Below are positions 16,251-21,476 of a stretch of 24,676 nucleotides of DNA, in pieces. The stretch spans positions 1 to 24,676 of IMG/VR virus record IMGVR_UViG_3300025312_001030; one strand, 5' to 3'. The notes under the pieces were generated by a model. The model saw only the letters and a program-made list of their open reading frames with translations, was not told the origin of the DNA and made no database searches. The position numbers and the translations under genes are program-made. The stretch is from a virus. How positions within the stretch are numbered: the first letter of the stretch is position 1; every line of letters starts with the position of its first letter.

Positions 16251-17333
16251 TTAGTCGCTCTGAGTGCTTGAAGTCATCTCGGGCTGCGTACTGGACGATG
16301 TGCTGCTCGATGTCGTCAGCGATTCAACGGTAGACGAAGTCGATGAAGTAGATGAGGAGCTAGACGAACTCAGGGATTGCGAAGTCGTCTCTCCAGCAGT
16401 ACTGCTCGTCGTCATACCAGCCGTGCTAGTAGACGATGTCGAGGAAGACGACGACGAACTCGAAGACTGGCTACTCGATGAGGAAGAACTCTGCGAGGAA
16501 GAGGACGAAGATGAAGTCGAAGAGGAAGATGAAGAACTCTGCGATGATGAGCTGCTAGTTTCTCCTGCCACCGTGGATGACGTGGAGCTCGAAGATGATG
16601 AAGATGAAGACTGCGACGACGAGCTGCTAGTAACGCTGGCCACCGTACTCGAAGAGGAAGTTGAAGACGATGAAGAGGAAGAAGACGACACCGAAGAAGT
16701 CGAGGATGAGGAAGAAGACGATTTACTGCTCTGCGAACTGCTGCTCAGAGAACTTGTCGACGATGATGAGGTACTCGAGGACGAACTTTGCGAACTGGCT
16801 GAAGGCTCGGTTTCGCAGCTCTCGGAACTTGTCGATACGCTGCTACTCGTGGAAGACGAAGACGTGGAAGATGAAGACGAAGAAGACGGTGTGGATACTG
16901 ACGTAGACGATGTCGAAGTCGACGACGAACTCGAGAGGCTGCTCGACGAAGAAGATGAAAGCGACGAGCTGCTAGATTGTGATGTCTCGGCTGCGGCTGT
17001 CGAAGACGAGGATGTAGAACTGGACGCTGTTGAGCTTGTCGTCTCCTCGTCATACCAGAGCACACAGAGCCTGCCGGAGAAGACGTCGATCGCTGGCGCG
17101 ATGGTGTCAGTATGGCATCTGCTTACATACTGGTTCTGCCCAGCAACATCTGTTAGCGTCACGAGGATAGGAATGTTGTCTGGCAGACGAATTGCAAATT
17201 CAGTCGCAGATACACTTATTGCCTGGGACGTGATGAGGTCAAATGGCTCAGTCGTCTTGTTCCAGATGGCGATCGTTCTGGACGTCGTCGCGGCAGGGGC
17301 CTGCCTGATGCCGAAAGTCATCAGCGTCGCCAT
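16251..17333 (-). CDS. Serine-rich fibre-like protein with unknown 95-residue N-terminal domain
   Basis: The start is ATG 17333 (MATLMTFGIRQ); the longer frame from 17384 would begin inside the terminator hairpin and is rejected. Residues 1-95 form a beta-rich domain (TIAIWNKTTEPFDLI, ATEFAIRLPDNIPILVTLTD, SGRLCVLWYDEE) of unknown family, plausibly the virion anchor. Residues 98-360 are almost only Ser and Thr, with recurring STVAxxTSS and STAGxTTSS units, and end STQPEMTSSTQSD without a folded tip. That makes it an anchor plus a flexible polyserine arm, unlike the other two Ser-rich proteins, which carry folded domains at both ends. It could be a head fibre or a glycosylated surface brush. 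The next gene follows within 10 bases. Confidence 0.75.
   Translation of the reverse strand: MATLMTFGIRQAPAATTSRTIAIWNKTTEPFDLITSQAISVSATEFAIRLPDNIPILVTLTDVAGQNQYVSRCHTDTIAPAIDVFSGRLCVLWYDEETTSSTASSSTSSSSTAAAETSQSSSSSLSSSSSSSLSSSSSTSTSSTSVSTPSSSSSSSTSSSSTSSSVSTSSESCETEPSASSQSSSSSTSSSSTSSLSSSSQSSKSSSSSSSTSSVSSSSSSSSSTSSSSTVASVTSSSSSQSSSSSSSSSTSSTVAGETSSSSSQSSSSSSSTSSSSSSSQSSSSSSSQSSSSSSSSSTSSTSTAGMTTSSTAGETTSQSLSSSSSSSTSSTSSTVESLTTSSSTSSSTQPEMTSSTQSD
16254..17042 (-). repeat. Polyserine coding tract of the head-proximal Ser-rich protein
   Basis: About 790 bases encode Ser/Thr runs with spaced STVA and STAG motifs. The tract mixes TCG, TCT, TCA, AGT and AGC codons, so it is not a simple microsatellite. 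On the plus strand the same bases read as a long acidic open frame, which is an artefact. Confidence 0.85.
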
Positions 17334-17357
17334 ATGATTCTTCGCTCCGCACCAACG

Positions 17358-17410
17358 AAAAAGCCCCGCCTCAAAAGACGACATGGATATGTCATCTCGA
17401 GACGGGGCTA
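17358..17410 (-). terminator. Rho-independent terminator after the portal segment
   Basis: On the minus strand AGCCCCGTCTC (17409-17399) pairs with GAGGCGGGGCT (17372-17362), an 11-pair stem with one G-U pair, directly followed by a run of T (17362-17358). The loop contains a second small stem, GACAT/ATGTC. The opposite strand lacks a T run, so it acts in one direction. It lies between the RSAES copy A gene and the serine-rich fibre gene. Confidence 0.85.
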
Positions 17411-17481
17411 TTGGGACAATCGCCTTTTTACCCGCGTTCCTCTACTCTGCCATTCATTCTAGATTGCTTAGCCCGGCTCTG

Positions 17482-18054
17482 TCAACTGCTGGAACTGGAT
17501 TCCTCATCGTCATGCCGGCCCAGTACGAAGATATCCCAGTAGACAAAGTCGTCCACGGCCGACACACGCAACCGGTGGCTCACGCCGTCCTCGACGTCCA
17601 GAGCATCAGCCGCAGGCTGGTACAGACAGAGGATTCCCCCTGTTTTCAGGGCATTTCCGGCCGACTGTGTCAGGTGGGGGCACCACTCAACAGCCGCGGC
17701 CGGCACTGACGACAGCACCTCCAGCAACCCGCCGCCACTGGCATTCCGGATCGCAATCAGCACCACTTGCTCAAAAACGGCCGCCTGGCCCAGCAAGTCC
17801 TTCCCGAAGCCCAGACCCACGTTGACCGATTCCCAGTCGTGAAGATCGATCTCGTCCGTGTTGCCCGGGGCGATCTCCCGGTTGAGCGACACCATGGCCC
17901 GGTTCGCCTGGCTCGCGTCGATCCCATCAGCTATCAGCTCGCTCAGCAGCAACTTGACAGCCTTTATGGCGGCTGTCTCACCGGTATCCAACTCGTTGTA
18001 CAGACTGGACTTAAGGCTGAGCTGGAACCAGGATTCTGCAGACCGCGTGCCCAT
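17482..18054 (-). CDS. Stand-alone RSAES-domain virion protein (copy A) with truncated Ser tail
   Basis: The start MGTRSAES was chosen by alignment with the paralogues (MANRSAES at 5309, MSTRSAES at 137) over a longer frame, with GGAGGAA upstream. The 190-residue product shares landmark blocks with two fibre proteins here: ASQANRAM, DEIDLHDW then GKDLLGQ, GNALKTGG, DVEDGVSHRLRV and VLGRHDDE. The pattern resembles a widespread unnamed phage structural protein (NQAD, then DLDL, then PGG, then YDI near the C-terminus), recalled and not searched. The protein stops after exactly five serines, at the point where copy B runs into a 250-residue polyserine linker, so it may be an anchor that has lost its fibre, or the ancestral form. 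A terminator follows. Likely a virion surface or tail component; exact role unknown. Confidence 0.8.
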   Translation of the reverse strand: MGTRSAESWFQLSLKSSLYNELDTGETAAIKAVKLLLSELIADGIDASQANRAMVSLNREIAPGNTDEIDLHDWESVNVGLGFGKDLLGQAAVFEQVVLIAIRNASGGGLLEVLSSVPAAAVEWCPHLTQSAGNALKTGGILCLYQPAADALDVEDGVSHRLRVSAVDDFVYWDIFVLGRHDDEESSSSS

Positions 18055-18058
18055 ATCG

Positions 18059-18289
18059 TCAGAACTTCCTCCGCCACTGGAAGTAACTCTCCTTGACCAA
18101 GCCGCGCTCGATGCGCAAGTCAAGCACGCAGACGCCAGTCTCCCGATTGACCACCGCTTGTCGGAAGCACTGTTCCAGCTCAAGAATCGCCTCAGCGGCC
18201 TTGTCAAGGGTGGCTACCAACAGCACGACACATTCATCCGGAGGCGATTCCTTGATTTCAGGTTTGAAATACTCTGTCAAGCATGACAC
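18059..18289 (-). CDS. Hypothetical protein (76 aa), GTG start
   Basis: The open frame is longer, but the best start is GTG at 18289, five bases after AGGAAG and overlapping the end of the previous gene by 32 bases. The product (MSCLTEYFKPEIKESPPDE...) has an alpha/beta pattern: strand CVVLLVATLDK, helix AAEAILELEQCFRQAV, strand TGVCVLDLRIERG, strand VKESYFQWRRKF. That order resembles small phage ferredoxin-like folds, but no family is recognised. The stop precedes the next ATG by four bases. Confidence 0.6.
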   Translation of the reverse strand: MSCLTEYFKPEIKESPPDECVVLLVATLDKAAEAILELEQCFRQAVVNRETGVCVLDLRIERGLVKESYFQWRRKF

Positions 18290-18629
18290 GATAGCTTCCT
18301 GCTGCTGGCTGCTGCTTGGCAACTTGTCTCCGCATGTCGAATTCAAAGGTAGTCGGCTCCTTGTTCCCAATATTCAGCTTGTGCTCTTCGATCAGCCAGT
18401 AGGCTAGATCGCGGATGGCACACTGCTCGCTCTCGTCGTGCTGGTAGTGGTCCTGCAGATAACGATGGTGCAATTTTCTGGCAGTCAGCAGCAGTGCCGA
18501 TTGCCGCTCAGTCAGCATGAGCACGCCGCCAAGCCGCTTGTACCGCTGGTTCATAACCATTGCGATCCGCCGGACGTTCAGCTCGGCTACCATGCCCAGC
18601 ATATCTTGAGAGCTAGGCACCCGCGCCAC
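18258..18629 (-). CDS. Hypothetical helical protein (123 aa), GTG start
   Basis: The GTG at 18629 follows GGAGG at six bases, which decides the start. The product is almost entirely helical by composition: MLGMVAELNVRRIAMVMNQRY, then LTERQSALLLTARKLHHRYL, then CAIRDLAYWLIEEHKLNIG. It has a His-rich middle (HHRYLQDHYQHDE). There is no membrane segment or enzyme motif. It resembles small phage structural or packaging accessory proteins only in its position. Its end overlaps the next gene by 32 bases. Confidence 0.7.
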   Translation of the reverse strand: MARVPSSQDMLGMVAELNVRRIAMVMNQRYKRLGGVLMLTERQSALLLTARKLHHRYLQDHYQHDESEQCAIRDLAYWLIEEHKLNIGNKEPTTFEFDMRRQVAKQQPAAGSYRVMLDRVFQT

Positions 18630-18650
18630 TGGCCACCTCCGATAATGCGA

Positions 18651-18965
18651 TCATGGCCACCCCATTTCCTTCAATCGAGTTAAGCCTCTCGCAACTGCCG
18701 GAAATGTCACTCGTTTAGCAACCAGTATCTCTTCTTCACCATCGTTTGTCATGGCCCAGACCTGGAGATTCACGTTCTCATGTCCAACATCCTCGCACCA
18801 CAAAGTCCAGTCGCCGAAGTTTATTCCGCATTCCTCGAGGCAAAGATGCTCGTCGTCTGGTTCGCCGAACCCGTAACCAGCAAAGACAGCAGCCGCCTTC
18901 ATGATCAACCGATTACGGCCACGTTGACGCGAAAACCTGCGATCAATTTCGGATAGGATGCTCAT
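18651..18965 (-). CDS. Hypothetical protein (104 aa)
   Basis: ATG start 7 bases after the preceding stop, with GGAG very close to it. A basic N-terminal helix (DRRFSRQRGRNRLIMKAAAV) is followed by a beta-rich, Trp/Cys-containing core (CLEECGINFGDWTLWCEDVG, VNLQVWAMTNDG) and a C-terminal helix ending LTRLKEMGWP. Three cysteines lie close together (about 42-57), but without a recognisable zinc-knuckle pattern. No family is recognised. It is followed 21 bases later by the next gene, whose ribosome-binding site lies in the gap. Confidence 0.7.
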   Translation of the reverse strand: MSILSEIDRRFSRQRGRNRLIMKAAAVFAGYGFGEPDDEHLCLEECGINFGDWTLWCEDVGHENVNLQVWAMTNDGEEEILVAKRVTFPAVARGLTRLKEMGWP

Positions 18966-18972
18966 GGCTCCA

Positions 18973-19191
18973 CTACTGACTCACAATTCTAGCAGGCAAA
19001 TCCACTACACAAGCAATATGCACCAGTTCTCGTTCCAACTGAGTACGCATTCCACCTTCACTCTTGTGCTTCTTGTACTCTTCCAAGAATGTCGGCACGT
19101 GAATCATCACATCAACAAGAGCCTTCCTAGTCATCGCGAGGGTTTTGCCTTCACTGACTATCCGTGCCGTAACACCACAAGATTCTGTCAT
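18973..19191 (-). CDS. Hypothetical protein (72 aa)
   Basis: Start chosen at the ATG overlapping the sialidase stop (TGATG), eight bases after GGGAG; a TTG-initiated extension of five residues is less likely. The product (MTESCGVTARIVSEGKTLAM...) is basic and mostly helical, with a central helix DVMIHVPTFLEEYKKHKSE and a C-terminal helix LERELVHIACVVDLPARIV. No motif or family is recognised. It is followed within 10 bases by the next small gene. Confidence 0.65.
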   Translation of the reverse strand: MTESCGVTARIVSEGKTLAMTRKALVDVMIHVPTFLEEYKKHKSEGGMRTQLERELVHIACVVDLPARIVSQ

Positions 19192-20342
19192 CAATTCGGC
19201 TCCCAAATTGTGGCTGCTATGTACCGCTCAGAATCCCGGCTGTCATTCCAATAGTACGCACTCACGATCTTGCCATCCTGCCGCACAGCCGAGCGCGTGT
19301 ATCCCATGTCCGCACAGCCAGCACCCTGCCGGATTGGACACGGCTCGCTCCACGTCTTGCCTTCGTCAATGCTCACCTGATAAAGGATTCCGTACTTCAA
19401 GTCTCGTCCAGCAGTCTGGCTTCCCCTGATCGCACCACGCCAGCCGTAAACCAATATGAGTGTGCCATCCTGCAACTGCACAAGATCCGGTGGGTTCCCA
19501 GACCGCATTAGCCCCTTTACAGGCACGGAAATCATCTGCCACATCCGGCATTCATCATCGGACCGATACACCACGATCCCTGCCTCAAACGGATCGTCCT
19601 CGGTGCCATACTTGTGCTCGAAGTCTCGCTCCCGCCAGCGGACGGCACAGATCACTGAGCCATTCGGCAATCGCACAGCCGACGGCATAATCCCAAAGCA
19701 ATGCTTTGGCACTTCATCGATCCAAGAGACAAAGTTCCAATAGGCGCCATTCGTTGTTTCAATACAACATGGTTGCCCTTCCTGGCCATCCGATACCTTG
19801 GATGCCGACATGAAAGCTATGCAGCGATTGCAATTGTCCTCAAATGTCAAGTAACACGTGCGAGCAGCGTATCCACGGCCATCGAATTCATCGATCTCAA
19901 ATCCATAGGGCCCTGACCAGGAACGGCCTAAATCGTACGACATATTCCAATAAGATGGTCCGCGATTTATATCAAGCATTCTTGCTTTGAATAAACCATC
20001 GCGGAACCATCCCGGTGTATTGTATTTGGAAAAGCTATACTCACAATCATTTTCGGCTGCTTCGATGTCTCGCTGGTTTATCCCTCGCCTATCGTCTCGC
20101 AATTCAAGCTGGCCTGCCGGTTCCCAGCACTCCCAGATCTCTCCGCCATCTAGCGTCTCAGCCATCATCGGCGTTACTGGCGAGCGTCTGTCGATCGCAT
20201 GGAATCCGCCCTGTAAATCCATCGCCCCAGTCTCAAACCCAACCAGGATACTGCCGTCCCGCTGCCACAACCCATGGTTGGCTGGCCAGCCAGCAAAAAT
20301 GCCGGACTCGCAGTAGACTATCACGTGGCAATACTCTGTCAT
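19191..20342 (-). CDS. Sialidase-like (BNR/Asp-box) six-bladed propeller protein
   Basis: 383 residues with four Asp-box repeats (S/T-x-D-x-G-x-x-W): TLDGGEIW (63-70), SYDLGRSW (135-142), the degenerate SDDECRMW (261-268) and SIDEGKTW (324-331). This is the signature of the sialidase/neuraminidase propeller. The opening (FAGWPANHGLW, then ILVGFE) and ending (DMGYTRSAVRQDGK, then SERYIAATIWEP) match a family I recall as annotated exo-alpha-sialidase in Planctomycetota and related bacteria. There is no signal peptide, so export would have to be in the virion or by lysis. Whether the catalytic Arg triad, Asp and Tyr/Glu are kept cannot be decided without alignment; R331-type positions are not assigned. 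Substrate is unknown: sialic acid or another host-surface glycan. The start overlaps the preceding gene (ATGA) and the stop overlaps the next (TGATG), so it is an integral operon member rather than a stray insertion. Confidence 0.85.
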   Translation of the reverse strand: MTEYCHVIVYCESGIFAGWPANHGLWQRDGSILVGFETGAMDLQGGFHAIDRRSPVTPMMAETLDGGEIWECWEPAGQLELRDDRRGINQRDIEAAENDCEYSFSKYNTPGWFRDGLFKARMLDINRGPSYWNMSYDLGRSWSGPYGFEIDEFDGRGYAARTCYLTFEDNCNRCIAFMSASKVSDGQEGQPCCIETTNGAYWNFVSWIDEVPKHCFGIMPSAVRLPNGSVICAVRWRERDFEHKYGTEDDPFEAGIVVYRSDDECRMWQMISVPVKGLMRSGNPPDLVQLQDGTLILVYGWRGAIRGSQTAGRDLKYGILYQVSIDEGKTWSEPCPIRQGAGCADMGYTRSAVRQDGKIVSAYYWNDSRDSERYIAATIWEPN

Positions 20343-20479
20343 TGCTGCTGTATCCTATTCCATTCCGCCACTGCTTCCAGGACGTTGGCGTCAGCCATCA
20401 TACACTGCCGACACGCTAGGCAATCGTCCGGTACGGGGGATTCTTTCAGGGACCAGGCAGTCGGCTGCTTATCGGGCAC
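20339..20479 (-). CDS. Small Cys-containing peptide (46 aa), GTG start
   Basis: A short frame fills the 126-base space before the sialidase-like gene. It begins with GTG inside the end of the previous gene (11-base overlap), preceded by a weak GGGTAAG site, and ends in TGA overlapping the ATG of the next gene (ATGA). The product reads MPDKQPTAWSLKESPVPDD, then CLACRQC, and closes with a short helix EAVAEWNRIQQQ. The CxxCxxC cluster might bind metal. An alternative shorter form could start at the ATG ATG pair at 20402-20397. The evidence is the start/stop coupling on both sides; there is no homology. Confidence 0.45.
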   Translation of the reverse strand: MPDKQPTAWSLKESPVPDDCLACRQCMMADANVLEAVAEWNRIQQQ

Positions 20480-20684
20480 CTTGCTTACCCAGTGCAATGC
20501 GAATATCGTTATAGATTCTCCCTGCTTTCCGCCTGGCCACTTCTAGCGATATGTCCTCGTTGAATGCGATCTCTGCCAAGGCACCCAACGCCAGATCAAT
20601 TGCAGCGGCCTGTTTGCTGTTTTGCCTCTCGAGTTCCTTGATCTCAAGATCCTGCTCAGCTAAATCGTCTGTCAACCCGTACAT
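20469..20684 (-). CDS. Small coiled-coil protein (71 aa)
   Basis: Starts 3 bases after the previous stop, with GGGGTGA just upstream of the ATG. Residues 5-35 (DDLAEQDLEIKELERQNSKQ and onward) have heptad-like Leu/Ile spacing with strong charge alternation, predicting a short coiled coil. This is followed by a second helix containing EVARRKAGRIYNDIRIALG. It could be a small assembly or adaptor peptide, but no family is recognised. The gene sits between unknown small genes and the sialidase-like gene in the same operon. Confidence 0.7.
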   Translation of the reverse strand: MYGLTDDLAEQDLEIKELERQNSKQAAAIDLALGALAEIAFNEDISLEVARRKAGRIYNDIRIALGKQGAR

Positions 20685-20687
20685 ACT

Positions 20688-20903
20688 TCACCCCTTCTCC
20701 ATGTGCTCCAGCAAGCCAGTCAGCAGCCTTCGCTCCTCTGACTTATCAGTCAATGTAATCCAGCCAGAGGCCACCTGCTTTGCCAATTTTAGCGAATGCT
20801 TGTCGAATGGCTTCGGCTCCGGCGGCTTGTCCAATTCAGCAAGCTTCTGCCGGACCTGGTCAATCGATACGTTCGGTTCACCCCTCGGTGCCAGCACTGG
20901 CAT
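20688..20903 (-). CDS. Hypothetical protein (71 aa)
   Basis: The start is the ATG six bases after a near-perfect AGGAGG, so the short in-frame extension upstream is rejected. The product begins MPVLAPRGEPNVS and is charged and helical, with a proline-rich hinge (DKPPEPKPFDKH, about 26-37) separating two amphipathic helices. The second helix ends ERRLLTGLLEHMEKG. It is cytosolic by composition, and no motif or family is recognised. It overlaps the end of the preceding gene and is followed 3 bases later by another small gene, so it is clearly part of the same translation-coupled run. Confidence 0.7.
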   Translation of the reverse strand: MPVLAPRGEPNVSIDQVRQKLAELDKPPEPKPFDKHSLKLAKQVASGWITLTDKSEERRLLTGLLEHMEKG

Positions 20904-21087
20904 CTTGCACCTCCTCAATCGTTATCCTGTATCTCTTACCCCATTCCAAAAACCTATCGAGACTCTCGAAGTTGTTGTTTGAGAAGTCTAGCAACGTGTC
21001 GGCCATTACAGTCGGTTTCCTTCGTGTGTCGTGTTCATCAATCAGAATGAACATTCGCTGGAATGTGACGTAGGACGAGTCGGCCAT
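20878..21087 (-). CDS. Hypothetical protein (69 aa)
   Basis: The open frame extends further upstream, but the start chosen is the internal ATG (MADSSYVTF) because it follows AAGGA at seven bases and lies two bases after the previous stop. The product is acidic and probably mixed alpha/beta, with a hydrophobic N-terminal strand (VTFQRMFILI) and a central segment FESLDRFLEWGKRY. No signal peptide, membrane segment or motif is visible, and no family is recognised. Its end overlaps the next gene by 26 bases, consistent with a compact co-translated operon. Confidence 0.7.
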   Translation of the reverse strand: MADSSYVTFQRMFILIDEHDTRRKPTVMADTLLDFSNNNFESLDRFLEWGKRYRITIEEVQDASAGTEG

Positions 21088-21089
21088 GC

Positions 21090-21305
21090 TCAGTTCCTTT
21101 CGCTCGATACAGCGCACCTCGGGCAGAAGTCGCCTGCCATCGTCTCTACCCAACCCTCAAGCTTCGGCGGCGCCGGTATCTGGCCAGCACATGTGATCAC
21201 TACCGTTGTGCCGCAACCGTCGCAGATCGCACCGGCGATGCCTTCCAGAACGTCGACGTCTGGCATCTGCTTGCGTAGCTTTGAGAAACGATCGCTGAAT
21301 CCCAT
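21090..21305 (-). CDS. Small cysteine-rich, putative zinc-binding protein (71 aa)
   Basis: The protein has a CDGC pair (C28, C31), a single C39 and a CPRC pair (C61, C64), the arrangement of a zinc ribbon with about 29 residues between the knuckles. The sequence between includes KLEGW and a short hydrophobic strand (TTVVITCAG). It starts 3 bases after the stop of the preceding membrane peptide, with GGTGA close to the ATG, and its last codons carry the ribosome-binding site of the following gene. No known family is recognised. It is one of four tiny Cys-rich peptides in this window. A role in virion assembly, nucleic acid binding or host take-over cannot be separated from sequence. Confidence 0.7.
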   Translation of the reverse strand: MGFSDRFSKLRKQMPDVDVLEGIAGAICDGCGTTVVITCAGQIPAPPKLEGWVETMAGDFCPRCAVSSERN

Positions 21306-21308
21306 GGC

Positions 21309-21467
21309 TCACCAACCCCTCTCAATCAGCCACAGACAGAACTTGATGAACTGAACCCAGAGCCAAAGAATCGGCACAGCAAATATTCCAGTCGCAACCA
21401 ACTCCAGCATCACAAGCATCGACTGTTTGGCTTTGCCTCGACAGTTTCCATATAGGAAGTGCCCCAT
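21309..21467 (-). CDS. Small single-pass membrane protein (52 aa)
   Basis: A 52-residue frame starts 9 bases after the MuF stop, with a good ribosome-binding site (GAGGTGA) six bases before the ATG. It stops 3 bases before the next gene. The N-terminus is basic (GNCRGKAKQ), then residues 17-48 form one strongly hydrophobic segment rich in Leu, Val, Ile and Trp, ending in ERGW. That is an N-in or N-out single transmembrane peptide of the kind phages use as holins, spanin-like helpers or superinfection-exclusion peptides. No family is recognised and the head-gene context does not choose between these. It is supported by tight spacing on both sides and the ribosome-binding site rather than by homology. 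Confidence 0.65.
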   Translation of the reverse strand: MGHFLYGNCRGKAKQSMLVMLELVATGIFAVPILWLWVQFIKFCLWLIERGW

Positions 21468-21476
21468 CGGCTCACC

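Noticed and set aside
16254-17042. Repeat-rich DNA as a CRISPR array or microsatellite
   Set aside because: The repeats are degenerate, without constant spacers, use mixed serine codons and are continuous within one reading frame.
17334-17384. N-terminal extension of the Ser-rich protein (17 residues, MSSFEAGLFRW)
   Set aside because: It would start inside the terminator hairpin and T run; the internal ATG at 17333 is the first plausible start.
17482-17500. Programmed frameshift at the end of RSAES copy A to reach a longer Ser arm
   Set aside because: There is no slippery heptamer, and the other frames downstream do not encode Ser-rich sequence before the terminator.
18055-18207. N-terminal extension of RSAES copy A
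   Set aside because: It overlaps the previous gene in another frame, is Arg/Ser-rich low-quality sequence, and the paralogues start at MxxRSAES.
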